NCBI RefSeq assembly: GCF_030519655.1
Contig: NZ_JAUMIT010000001.1
Location: 992,001 to 1,056,000, forward strand
Direction: 5' to 3'
DNA length: 64,000 nucleotides
From: Wenyingzhuangia gilva
GTDB lineage: Bacteria; Bacteroidota; Bacteroidia; Flavobacteriales; Flavobacteriaceae
Positions within the stretch are counted from its first letter, which is position 1. Each line of letters begins with the position of its first letter. This document shows positions 52,837 through 61,255 of this stretch, in pieces. The notes below the pieces were generated by a model. That model was not told the origin of the DNA. It ran no database searches and worked only from the letters and a program-made list of their open reading frames with translations. A program made the position numbers and the translations under genes.

Positions 52837-53856
52837 TTAAATTTCTTCAACAGGATTTTTAATAGCATCAATAATTTTTGCTTCTAGCTCTTCTGCCAAT
52901 TCAGGATTGTCTTTAATTAAACCTTTTACGGCATCTCTACCTTGACCTAATTTGGTTTCTCCATAGCTAAACCAAGAACCACTTTTCTTTATAATTCCGT
53001 AGTTTACTCCAATATCTAAAATTTCACCTACTTTAGAAATTCCTTCTCCGTACATAATGTCAAATTCTGCTTGTTGAAATGGTGGAGCCACTTTGTTTTT
53101 TACAATTTTTACTTTGGTTGCGTTACCAATCACGGTATCTCCATCTTTTAATTGAGTTCTTCTTCTAATATCTACACGAACAGAAGCATAGAATTTTAAA
53201 GCGTTTCCTCCAGTGGTAGTTTCAGGATTTCCGAACATTACTCCAATTTTATCACGTAATTGGTTAATAAATATTACTGTACACTTGGTTTTACTAATAG
53301 TTCCTGTTAATTTTCTTAATGCTTGAGACATCAAACGAGCGTGTAATCCCATTTTAGAATCTCCCATTTCTCCTTCAATTTCACTTTTTGGAGTTAAGGC
53401 AGCTACCGAGTCAATTACTACAATGTCAATAGCTCCAGAGCGAATTAAGTTCTCAGCAATTTCTAAGGCTTGTTCTCCGTGATCTGGTTGAGAAATAATT
53501 AAGTTGTCAATATCAACTCCCAAATTAGCAGCATAAAAACGGTCAAAAGCGTGTTCTGCATCAATAAAAGCAGCTATACCACCTGCTTTTTGGGCTTCTG
53601 CGATGGCATGTAAAGTTAAAGTTGTCTTACCAGAAGATTCAGGTCCAAAAATTTCAATAATACGTCCCTTAGGATATCCACCCACACCCAAAGCTAAATC
53701 AACTCCCAAAGATCCAGAAGAAATTACCTCTACATCTTGTACGGCCATGTCTCCCATTTTCATCACGGCACCTTTACCGTAAGTTTTGTCTAATTTATCT
53801 AAAGTAAGTTGTAACGCTTTTAACTTTGCATCTTTTTCGTTCGTCTCTTTTGCCAT
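52837..53856 (-). CDS. recA: Recombinase RecA
   Basis: A 339-residue RecA, which forms filaments on single-stranded DNA for homologous recombination and the SOS response. Walker [10 protein letters not shown] is at 71-79; the [25 protein letters not shown]-terminus, [17 protein letters not shown] and [24 protein letters not shown] (loop L2 region) are intact. A minus-strand -7 element TATATTTG at 53963-53956 would give a leader of about 90 bases. No LexA box is evident to me. Confidence 0.97.
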   Translation of the reverse strand: MAKETNEKDAKLKALQLTLDKLDKTYGKGAVMKMGDMAVQDVEVISSGSLGVDLALGVGGYPKGRIIEIFGPESSGKTTLTLHAIAEAQKAGGIAAFIDAEHAFDRFYAANLGVDIDNLIISQPDHGEQALEIAENLIRSGAIDIVVIDSVAALTPKSEIEGEMGDSKMGLHARLMSQALRKLTGTISKTKCTVIFINQLRDKIGVMFGNPETTTGGNALKFYASVRVDIRRRTQLKDGDTVIGNATKVKIVKNKVAPPFQQAEFDIMYGEGISKVGEILDIGVNYGIIKKSGSWFSYGETKLGQGRDAVKGLIKDNPELAEELEAKIIDAIKNPVEEI

Positions 53857-53955
53857 TTTGACTCTCTTTTTATTTATTTTGATTGTTAGCTAAAATACGA
53901 ATTTATGTAGGATAACCATCTCTTGTTTCTTTTTTTGAATAGAATTGATTTTAAA

Positions 53956-53963
53956 CAAATATA
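53956..53963 (-). promoter_or_regulatory. Candidate -7 element of recA
   Basis: On the minus strand TATATTTG (plus-strand CAAATATA) about 100 bases before the recA start. No clear -33 element is seen. Confidence 0.4.
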
Positions 53964-54010
53964 TTACTGTTAATCAGTATTTTATTGTTTTTATTTTCTA
54001 TTTGATTTTC

Positions 54011-54050
54011 TTTGATATAAAGTGTGTGTGAAATCAGCACACATATCAAA
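54011..54050. repeat. Long inverted repeat between recA and the TonB receptor gene
   Basis: TTTGATAT (54011-54018) with ATATCAAA (54043-54050), and GTGTG inside pairing with CACAC, separated by a three-base bulge. It is an extended imperfect hairpin 24 bases past the receptor stop and lacks a T-run. It may be a factor-independent end of the receptor message or an element of the recA upstream region. Confidence 0.45.
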
Positions 54051-54074
54051 GTCTGTTCTAATTATAAAACAAGT

Positions 54075-56390
54075 TTACATTCCAAATTTTAATCCTACAA
54101 AAAACGTTCTTGGTCTTTGAGGTCCATAAATATAAGTTACATCTCTATCTACTCCTTGATCAAAATCATTTTGATAAGCATTAAAGATGTTTTGTATTCC
54201 TCCTGATACTTCAAAATAAATGTGTTTGTGATCATCAATAAAAAATTGATAAGAAGATTTCCAGTTTAACTCAAAAAAGGAAGGAGATTTTTCTAGTTTA
54301 TCTTTAGGAATAAACCCTGCTAAATGTTGTACATACATAGGGCCAGTAAATACTCCAGATAAATTGTTTTGGAATGTTTTTGTTGGAGCAAAAGTTGCTA
54401 CGAAGTTGGCATAAATATTCGGGGTTTTATTAAATTTTCTAGTGGCTTGGTCAAGTTCATCTTCAGACCATGCCACTTTTTTATTGTATAAAGAGCGCTG
54501 AATAGTTCCTCCTGCTTGAAATAACCATTTTATGTTTGGAGCATATTTTAATTCAATATTAGCACCATACACTTTTGCTCCGGTAGAATTACCTCTTATC
54601 CATTCAAAAATTCCTGAATCTGGAGCGGTTTGGGTTCCTTGTTCTAAGGCAAAGGCATTGTTTAGTTTTGTGTAAAATAACTCTGTAACCAAAGAAAAAT
54701 CGCCGTTAGTTAATTCTTTTGTCCAGTCTAAAGAAGTTAAAAAACTATGAGAAGTTTCAGATTTTAATCCATCGGCATTTCTAATTCTACTAATTTCTCC
54801 TGCTGCTAATCCAGAATGTACATCTTCTCCATAAATTTGCGGAGCCCTAAAACCTTTGGCATAACTAGTTCTCCATCTTAAATTGTTGTTGATACTATAT
54901 AGAATATTAACTCTTGGGTTAAGGACTATGAACTCTTCGGCTAAATTGTGGATATCACCTCTTAATCCTCCCAAAAGTCTAAGTTTACTGTTAATTATCC
55001 ATTCCTGTTGTGCATAAATTCCTAAAATATAAGTCGTTTGTAAAATGGGTTCAAAATCTGGATTTTCTTTGCGATCATCAATATCATTGTATTTGTATTC
55101 TAAACCCCCAGTAAAAGTACCTGTATTGTTTAAAAACTTATCAAATTTATGAGCGTATTGAGTTCCTGTAACAATGGTGATGTCTTTAGATTTTCCATAA
55201 CCTCTTATGCTTTTTTTGATATTAGCTTCGGTAGGAGTATTGCCAGCTAACCCTCCATAGAAGTTTTTGTTTTTAGAAATAGAAGTTGAGGTGTATATAG
55301 AGTAATTATCTTTTTTGCTAGAGCTTAAATATTCATAAGTTAATCCTCCAGATACAACAGTAGATTCTATTTGTTCTGTAACATCCGATAAAAATGGGAG
55401 TAAATGCAAATTGTTTCCTCCTCTTCGGTATTCGTTATTAGCATTAAATTCTGCTGTAATTTTTTTTCTATTTGTGGGTCTTGTAAAAGCTTTTAGGCCA
55501 AACGAAGTGTTTTCCATTTCGGTGATTTCCGTAAAACCATCTAGATCGGCATCATAAGCCTCTCGGTTTCGCTTCATTCCAAAAAGGGCAATTCCAGTAT
55601 CATAATCTTCGTTAATAACAGTACCGTTAAAAGTAATGGTTTTGTCTTGAGTGTTACCGTCTATCAAAGCTAAATTGCTTCCAATAGCAAAACTGTTTTC
55701 TGATGGATCTTTGGTAATAATGTTAATGGTTCCTGCAATAGCGTTAGAGCCATAAAGGGCAGAGCCACCGCCACGAACTACTTCTATTTGTTTGATGATG
55801 TTTGCAGGAATTTGATCTAGTCCATAAATACTGTTTAATGCACTAAAAATAGGACGACTGTCAATTAAAATTTGAGTGTAAGAGCCTCCAAGTCCATTCA
55901 TTTTTACTTCCGATGTTCCGCAGTTTTGACAATTGGTTTCCATTCTTAATCCAGGCTGAAAGTTTAACCCTTCGGATAGACTAACCGCTTGGGTAGCTTC
56001 TAAAACTTTTGCATCTGTTACAGTAACAATAACAGGAGCTTTTTTTCTGTTTAAATATCCTCTTGTTGCAGTAACTACAACTTTGTCTAATCCTAGAATG
56101 TCTTCTTTCAGTTCAAAATTTAACATTTGAATGTCGTTGTTAGAAAGCATCAATTTGGTTTCTTGATTTTTATAACCAACAGCAGATACTGTAATAGTGT
56201 GAATTCCTGGTGTAGTTGTTATTGAATATTCTCCGTTTAAATTAGTACTAATGGTTTTGTTGTCTTCTTTAATGGTAATGTTTGCAAGAATAGGATTTCC
56301 TTTGGATGTTACTTTACCGTTTAGATAAGATTGTTGTGCATGAACAATAGCAGCAGTAAATATTAAAAAAGATATAATTATTGACTTCAT
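54075..56390 (-). CDS. TonB-dependent receptor linked to the metal-uptake locus
   Basis: A 771-residue outer-membrane receptor. The ATG at 56390 gives a signal peptide ending in VHAQQ (residue 20). A carboxypeptidase-like domain spans about 22-100 and the plug about 105-235, with a CxxC pair at C154 and C157 (TNCQNCGTSEVKMNGLGG) before a standard barrel that ends in FFVGLKFGM. It is divergent from the DtxR/MntR-family gene, and a 20-base palindrome overlaps its promoter. I infer that it takes up a metal or metallophore and is repressed when that metal is plentiful. A vitamin or peptide substrate is not excluded. Confidence 0.88.
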   Translation of the reverse strand: MKSIIISFLIFTAAIVHAQQSYLNGKVTSKGNPILANITIKEDNKTISTNLNGEYSITTTPGIHTITVSAVGYKNQETKLMLSNNDIQMLNFELKEDILGLDKVVVTATRGYLNRKKAPVIVTVTDAKVLEATQAVSLSEGLNFQPGLRMETNCQNCGTSEVKMNGLGGSYTQILIDSRPIFSALNSIYGLDQIPANIIKQIEVVRGGGSALYGSNAIAGTINIITKDPSENSFAIGSNLALIDGNTQDKTITFNGTVINEDYDTGIALFGMKRNREAYDADLDGFTEITEMENTSFGLKAFTRPTNRKKITAEFNANNEYRRGGNNLHLLPFLSDVTEQIESTVVSGGLTYEYLSSSKKDNYSIYTSTSISKNKNFYGGLAGNTPTEANIKKSIRGYGKSKDITIVTGTQYAHKFDKFLNNTGTFTGGLEYKYNDIDDRKENPDFEPILQTTYILGIYAQQEWIINSKLRLLGGLRGDIHNLAEEFIVLNPRVNILYSINNNLRWRTSYAKGFRAPQIYGEDVHSGLAAGEISRIRNADGLKSETSHSFLTSLDWTKELTNGDFSLVTELFYTKLNNAFALEQGTQTAPDSGIFEWIRGNSTGAKVYGANIELKYAPNIKWLFQAGGTIQRSLYNKKVAWSEDELDQATRKFNKTPNIYANFVATFAPTKTFQNNLSGVFTGPMYVQHLAGFIPKDKLEKSPSFFELNWKSSYQFFIDDHKHIYFEVSGGIQNIFNAYQNDFDQGVDRDVTYIYGPQRPRTFFVGLKFGM

Positions 56391-56405
56391 TAAAATTATT
56401 TTTTG

Positions 56406-56413
56406 CAAATCTA
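56406..56413 (-). promoter_or_regulatory. -7 element of the metal-linked TonB receptor
   Basis: On the minus strand TAGATTTG (plus CAAATCTA), 16 bases before the start at 56390. The palindrome at 56420-56439 covers its spacer and -33 region. Confidence 0.6.
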
Positions 56414-56419
56414 TATAAT

Positions 56420-56439
56420 TTTTTAGACTTGTCTAAAAA
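56420..56439. promoter_or_regulatory. 20-base palindrome, candidate DtxR/MntR operator
   Basis: TTTTTAGACTTGTCTAAAAA is a perfect inverted repeat with nine-base arms and a two-base centre. It has the TTAGxC...GxCTAA form of DtxR/MntR-family operators. It lies between two divergent genes: over the spacer and -33 of the TonB receptor promoter on one side, and 45 bases before the regulator's own start on the other. Confidence 0.75.
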
Positions 56440-56451
56440 TAGTTTTAAAAC

Positions 56452-56478
56452 TTGTTGTTGTTTTTATTTATATCTTTG
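56452..56478 (+). promoter_or_regulatory. Promoter of the DtxR/MntR-family regulator
   Basis: TATCTTTG at 56471-56478 fits TAnnTTTG; a TTG at 56452-56454 gives a 16-base spacer. The ATG at 56484 is only five bases after the -7 element, so the transcript should have almost no leader. Confidence 0.55.
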
Positions 56479-56483
56479 TAATA

Positions 56484-57152
56484 ATGGAATTAGATTTGTC
56501 ACAAACAGAAGAGAATTACCTAAAAGCTATATATAGTTTGTTTGTTGTGAGTAACAAAGCGGTAAGTACTAATAAAATTGCGGAGAAGTTAGCAACCAAA
56601 GCTTCCTCTGTAACCGATATGATTAAAAAATTGGCCGAAAAAGATTTGGTGAATTATGTAAAGTATCAAGGAGTTTCTTTAACGGGTAAAGGAAAAGAAA
56701 TTGCGATACACGTTATCAGGAAACACAGACTTTGGGAGGTGTTTTTGGTTCGTCATTTAGGATTTCAATGGGATGAAGTTCACGAAGTAGCAGAGCAGTT
56801 AGAGCATGTAAAGTCAGTAAAATTAACCAATGGACTAGATGCGTTTTTAGATTTTCCTAGATATGATCCTCATGGAGATCCAATTCCAGATAAAGATGGA
56901 AATTTTATCAAAAGAAATATTACGGTTTTATCAGCTTTAAAAGAAGGAGATGAAAGTAAAATTGTTGGGGTAAAAGATAGTTCAAGTGCTTTTTTAAAGT
57001 ATTTAGACAATGCAGAAATTAAATTAGGAGTAGAAATAAAAGTATTGCATAAAGAAAGTTTTGATCATTCTATGATGTTGTTAATTGAAGGTCAAAAAAT
57101 ATCAATATCACAACAAATCTCTAGCAATTTGTACGTAAAACAAAACGATTAA
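56484..57152 (+). CDS. DtxR/MntR-family metal-dependent repressor
   Basis: A 222-residue regulator. The winged helix covers about 1-72 (TEENYLKAIYSL, SSVTDMIKKLAEKDLV, GVSLTGKGKEIA), the dimerisation and metal-binding domain 73-140 and an SH3-like domain the C-terminus. In alignment with DtxR the ancillary ligands are kept (H81, E85, H100) and the primary site has E107 and H108, but M10 is replaced by N11 and C102 by E104. Glutamate at the C102 position is as in Mn-responsive MntR. One base separates it from the metal-binding lipoprotein gene, so it heads a five-gene operon. Confidence 0.92.
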   Translation: MELDLSQTEENYLKAIYSLFVVSNKAVSTNKIAEKLATKASSVTDMIKKLAEKDLVNYVKYQGVSLTGKGKEIAIHVIRKHRLWEVFLVRHLGFQWDEVHEVAEQLEHVKSVKLTNGLDAFLDFPRYDPHGDPIPDKDGNFIKRNITVLSALKEGDESKIVGVKDSSSAFLKYLDNAEIKLGVEIKVLHKESFDHSMMLLIEGQKISISQQISSNLYVKQND

Positions 57153-57153
57153 C

Positions 57154-58068
57154 ATGAGAAAAATTATAGCACTTATTGTGTTTTTTACAAGTTTAGTAGC
57201 TTGTAAACCATCAGTCAAAAAAGAGAACGAAAAATTTACGGTAGTTACAACAACAACCATGATTACCGATTTGGTAAAAGTTTTAGGAGGTGATGCTATT
57301 GAGGTAAAAGGAATTATGGGTGCAGGAGTAGATCCTCACTTGTACAAAGCTTCGGAAGGAGATGTAACCAAATTAAGTCAGGCAGATTTAATAGTATACA
57401 ACGGTTTGCATTTAGAAGGAAAGTTGGTAGATGTGTTTGAAAAAATGAATCAGATGGGAAAACAGACCATTGCTTTGGGTGATTTTTTATCGCACAATCA
57501 AATCATCAATTCAGAATTGTTTGCAAGCTCTCACGATCCACATATTTGGTTTTCTATTGAGAACTGGAAAACAATTACAAATGGATTGATAAAAGCTTTA
57601 TCAAAAGCAAATCCTGAAAATAAAGATGTTTATCAAAAAAATGGAGCTGCTTATTTAAAAGCATTAGAAAAGCTAAAAACAGAAATGACGGTTGTAATTC
57701 AAAGCCTACCAAAGGGAAAAAGAATTTTGGTGACCGCACATGATGCTTTTTCTTATTTTGGAAAAGAGTTTGATTTTGAGGTAGTAGGGTTGCAAGGATT
57801 ATCAACGGCAACTGAAGCAGGAGTAAAAGATGTACAGCGTATTTCTGATTTTATCATTAAGAACAAAGTAAAAGCCATTTTTGTAGAAAGTTCTGTGCCC
57901 AAAAGAACGGTAGAGGCTTTACAGGCTTCGGTTCAATCAAAAGGGCATGAGGTTAAAATTGGGGGACAGTTATTTTCAGATGCCTTGGGAAATCCATCGG
58001 AAGAAACTGGAAAATATATAGGAATGTACAAGTACAATGTGAATACCATTGTGAATGCGTTAAAATAG
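57154..58068 (+). CDS. Metal ABC transporter substrate-binding lipoprotein (cluster A-I)
   Basis: A 304-residue binding lipoprotein (cysteine C17 in LVACKPS) of the ZnuA/TroA/PsaA family. The metal ligands appear at H62 (DPHLY), H130 (DPHIW), H196 (TAHDAF) and D276 (FSDAL). A histidine at the third position is the TroA/ZnuA form, while PsaA and MntC have glutamate there, so zinc, manganese and iron are all possible. There is no histidine-rich loop as in ZnuA. It is directly downstream of the regulator and 98 bases upstream of the ATPase. Confidence 0.93.
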   Translation: MRKIIALIVFFTSLVACKPSVKKENEKFTVVTTTTMITDLVKVLGGDAIEVKGIMGAGVDPHLYKASEGDVTKLSQADLIVYNGLHLEGKLVDVFEKMNQMGKQTIALGDFLSHNQIINSELFASSHDPHIWFSIENWKTITNGLIKALSKANPENKDVYQKNGAAYLKALEKLKTEMTVVIQSLPKGKRILVTAHDAFSYFGKEFDFEVVGLQGLSTATEAGVKDVQRISDFIIKNKVKAIFVESSVPKRTVEALQASVQSKGHEVKIGGQLFSDALGNPSEETGKYIGMYKYNVNTIVNALK

Positions 58069-58160
58069 TCTTTGACTACTAATTACAAGTAGTGACTAGA
58101 ATGATAGGGAATTATTAAAAATAGAGGTTAATAGTTAAAAGCTAATAGCCAAGAGCTCAT
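58069..58160. repeat. Imperfect short inverted repeats in the lipoprotein-ATPase gap
   Basis: ACTACT and AGTAGT around an AATTACA spacer, with flanking TAGTC and GACTA (about 58065-58098), form a bulged hairpin. Further on, GCTAATAGCC (58141-58150) is identical to a unit in the adk-obg spacer (30885-30894). This is the only gap inside the metal operon and may contain a processing or attenuation element, or remains of a dispersed repeat. Confidence 0.4.
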
Positions 58161-58166
58161 AAAAAA

Positions 58167-58904
58167 ATGGAAGATAAAATTGCGATTGCTATTGATGATT
58201 TAACGGTAGCGTATAATTACAAACCTGTGTTGTGGGATATTGATTTGCAAATTCCAGAAGGAGTATTGATGGCTATTGTTGGTCCTAACGGAGCAGGAAA
58301 ATCTACCTTGTTAAAATCTATTTTAGATATTATAAAACCCTTGGCGGGAACGGTAACGGTTTATGAAAAGCCATACAAAAAACAACGTCATTTGGTGGCT
58401 TATGTACCTCAAAAAGGGAGTGTAGATTGGGATTTTCCAACCACAGCTTTAGATGTAGTCATGATGGGAACTTATGGTTCTTTGGGATGGATTAAAAGGC
58501 CTGGGAAAGCTGAAAAGAAATTGGCTTTAGAGGCTTTGGAAAAAGTAGGGATGTTGACGTTTCAAGATCGACAAATTTCTCAGTTGTCTGGAGGACAGCA
58601 ACAACGAATTTTCTTGGCTAGGGCTTTGGTACAAAATGCAGCCATTTATTTTATGGATGAACCTTTTCAGGGAGTTGATGCTACTACTGAAAAAGCCATT
58701 ATTCAGATTTTAAAAGAGTTGAGGAAAGCTGGAAAAACAGTGGTGGTGGTGCATCATGATTTACAAACCGTTCCAGAATATTTTGATTGGGTTACCTTTT
58801 TAAATGTCAAAAAAATTGCCACAGGTCCTGTAGCACAAATTTTTAATGATGACAATTTAACTAAGACTTACGGAATTAATTACAAAACAAGTATTGTAGA
58901 ATAA
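58167..58904 (+). CDS. Metal ABC transporter ATP-binding protein
   Basis: A 245-residue ATPase of the MntB/ZnuC/TroB family. Walker A is GPNGAGKST (about 39-47), signature LSGGQQQR (about 143-150), Walker [13 protein letters not shown], and the H-loop is in [11 protein letters not shown]. The [23 protein letters not shown] stretch after Walker A, with its SVDWDFP core, is characteristic of metal-type importers. It stands eight bases before the first permease gene. Confidence 0.94.
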   Translation: MEDKIAIAIDDLTVAYNYKPVLWDIDLQIPEGVLMAIVGPNGAGKSTLLKSILDIIKPLAGTVTVYEKPYKKQRHLVAYVPQKGSVDWDFPTTALDVVMMGTYGSLGWIKRPGKAEKKLALEALEKVGMLTFQDRQISQLSGGQQQRIFLARALVQNAAIYFMDEPFQGVDATTEKAIIQILKELRKAGKTVVVVHHDLQTVPEYFDWVTFLNVKKIATGPVAQIFNDDNLTKTYGINYKTSIVE

Positions 58905-58911
58905 TTAAGAG

Positions 58912-60021
58912 ATGAAACAATATTTTGATTTATTAATGATGGATTACACTTTGCAAATCATCACGCTAGGAACGGCAGTATTAGGTGCTTTGTGTGGCGT
59001 GTTGGGGAGTTTTGCGGTATTGCGAAAACAAAGTTTATTGGGTGATGCCATTTCTCATGCTTCGTTACCTGGAATTGCCATTGTGTTTTTAGTTTTAGGC
59101 GTAAAAAATAATAATGGTTTGTTGTTCGGAGCTTTATTAAGTGGTTTGGTAAGCGCTGTTTTTATCAAAGGAATTATATCAAAAACCCATTTAAAATCTG
59201 ATACTGCTTTGGGAGTGGTCTTATCTACTTTTTTTGGTTTTGGAATGTTGTTACTAACTTATATTCAAAAATTACCCAATGCAAATCAGTCGGGATTAGA
59301 AAAATATTTATTTGGTCAGGCAGCTACTTTATTGGCAAGTGATGTTTGGTTGATGTCAGCCATTGCAGGAATTGCATTAATTGTTGTTTTGTTGTTTTGG
59401 AAAGAGTTTAAAATGGTTTTGTTTGATGCAGATTACACCACAACTTTAGGATTTCATGTAAAGTTTATAGATACTTTAATGACATCATTTATTGTGATTG
59501 CTATTGTGCTGGGATTACAAACTGTTGGAGTGGTGCTAATGAGTGCTATGTTATTAGCTCCTGCAGCTGCAGCTAGACAATGGACGAATAGTTTGTCTAA
59601 AATGGTATTTTTGGCAGGTATTTTTGGAGCGACTTCTGGAGTGTTGGGAACTGCTATTAGTGCTAGTGCTAATAATTTATCTACAGGACCGGTGATCGTA
59701 TTGATTGCGACTGTTTTTGTGATGATTTCATTTGTGTTTTCTCCCATTAGAGGTTTGTTGTTTAGACAAATTAAATTATGGAAAAACAGAAACGATTTAA
59801 AGTTGATGAAGACTTTATTATTTATGTATAACATCGCTAAAAACCACGAAAATATTTCTCATCCACATAAAATTCAATTGTTGAATAACTTTCAGGGATA
59901 TACGCGTAAGAGCTTAAAAAGTTTAGAATCTGAAGAATTGATTCTTTTAGACAAAGGAGATTGGTCTTTAACAGAAAAAGGATTTGATACTGCTAAAAAT
60001 TTATATACAAATCAGTCATGA
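58912..60021 (+). CDS. Metal ABC permease with C-terminal winged-helix-like tail (first)
   Basis: A 369-residue permease of the ABC-3 family. Helices lie between about 10 and 285: LGALCGVLGSFAVLRKQSLLGDAISHASLPG is the family-typical start, and GVVLMSAMLLAPAAAARQW is in the core. The last 80 residues are cytosolic: LLFMYNIAKNHENISHPHKIQLLNNFQGYTRKSLKSLESEELILLDKGDWSLTEKGFDTAKNL, a helix-helix-wing pattern like the N-terminus of DtxR proteins (compare SLTGKGKEIA in the operon's regulator). Its end overlaps the second permease by four bases (ATGA). Confidence 0.9.
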   Translation: MKQYFDLLMMDYTLQIITLGTAVLGALCGVLGSFAVLRKQSLLGDAISHASLPGIAIVFLVLGVKNNNGLLFGALLSGLVSAVFIKGIISKTHLKSDTALGVVLSTFFGFGMLLLTYIQKLPNANQSGLEKYLFGQAATLLASDVWLMSAIAGIALIVVLLFWKEFKMVLFDADYTTTLGFHVKFIDTLMTSFIVIAIVLGLQTVGVVLMSAMLLAPAAAARQWTNSLSKMVFLAGIFGATSGVLGTAISASANNLSTGPVIVLIATVFVMISFVFSPIRGLLFRQIKLWKNRNDLKLMKTLLFMYNIAKNHENISHPHKIQLLNNFQGYTRKSLKSLESEELILLDKGDWSLTEKGFDTAKNLYTNQS

Positions 60022-61178
60022 CTAACGCACAATTAGAAATACAAATCATATTGAGTTTGGTGGCTGTGGCTTGTGCCTTGCCAGGTGTTTTTTTGGTGCT
60101 TAGAAAAATGGCTTTAATCAGTGATGCCATCAGTCATTCTATTTTACCTGGAATTGTCATTGGTTTTTTTATCACCCAAGATTTAGCATCGCCCTTATTA
60201 ATATTGATGGCAACTTTAACAGGAGTGTTAACGGTGGTGTTGGTAGAATATATTCAGAAAACTGGATTGGTAAAAGAAGATACCGCTATTGGTCTGGTGT
60301 TTCCAGCACTTTTTAGTTTAGGAGTGATTTTAATAGCCAGAAATGCAGGAGATGTGCATTTAGATGTAGATGCAGTTTTGTTAGGAGAAGTTGCTTTTGC
60401 TCCTTTTGATAGATGGATGTATAACGGAATAGACATGGGACCAAAATCACTCTGGATGATTGGAACCATTTTATCAGTTTCTATCATCATGTTGATGATG
60501 TTTTATAAAGAATTAAAAATTGCCACGTTTGATGCAGGGTTAGCAGCTTCCTTGGGCTTTACACCTATTGGAATTCATTATGGATTGATGACCATTTCAT
60601 CAGTAACAACGGTGGGAGCTTTTGATGCTATTGGAGCTATTTTGGTAGTGGCGTTTATGATTGTGCCTCCTGCTTGTGTGTATTTACTAACCACCAATTT
60701 AAAAAAGATGTTAATAGGATCTTCTTTGGTTGGAATTTTTGCATCTATTACAGGATATTGGGTAGCGCATGTTTTAGACACATCCATTGCAGGAACCATT
60801 GCTACTGTTTTAGGTTTGTTGTTTTTTGTGGTGTATTTGTTCGCTCCCAACAAAGGTTATATCTCACAATGGTATAAAACCAAACAACAAAAAACAGAAG
60901 TAGCCATGTTGGTGTTTATGTTGCATTTGGCAAATCATGAAGATGAGAGTGAAAGAAATATCAATCACTTACAAGAGCATATCAATTGGACAAAACAAAG
61001 AGCTAAAAAAGTATTGAAATTGGCTAGTCAAAATAACATGATTGAGATTGAAGACGGAGTTATTAATTTAACAGTGAAAGGGTTATCTTTTACGGAAAAA
61101 GCAATTTCTTATATATCGGATAATAAAAACTCAGAATTAGAAGGAATCAAACAAAACTTTTTCCTGTTTAGAGGGTAG
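60018..61178 (+). CDS. Metal ABC permease with C-terminal winged-helix-like tail (second)
   Basis: A 386-residue ABC-3 permease and probable partner of the previous one in a heterodimeric importer. Helices lie between about 10 and 280, with LRKMALISDAISHSILPGIVIGFF and VAFMIVPPACVYLLTTNLKKM as family signatures. The C-terminal 100 residues form a second cytosolic tail: TEVAMLVFMLHLANHEDESERNINHLQEHINWTKQRAKKVLKLASQNNMIEIEDGVINLTVKGLSFTEKAI, again helix-turn-helix plus wing. Both tails are related to each other and, more distantly, to the regulator at 56484. Confidence 0.9.
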   Translation: MTNAQLEIQIILSLVAVACALPGVFLVLRKMALISDAISHSILPGIVIGFFITQDLASPLLILMATLTGVLTVVLVEYIQKTGLVKEDTAIGLVFPALFSLGVILIARNAGDVHLDVDAVLLGEVAFAPFDRWMYNGIDMGPKSLWMIGTILSVSIIMLMMFYKELKIATFDAGLAASLGFTPIGIHYGLMTISSVTTVGAFDAIGAILVVAFMIVPPACVYLLTTNLKKMLIGSSLVGIFASITGYWVAHVLDTSIAGTIATVLGLLFFVVYLFAPNKGYISQWYKTKQQKTEVAMLVFMLHLANHEDESERNINHLQEHINWTKQRAKKVLKLASQNNMIEIEDGVINLTVKGLSFTEKAISYISDNKNSELEGIKQNFFLFRG

Positions 61179-61255
61179 ATTATTTTGGCTTAAATATTGT
61201 ATTATTATGTATTAAATACTATTTTTAATAGATAACCCTTAAATAAGCATATAAT

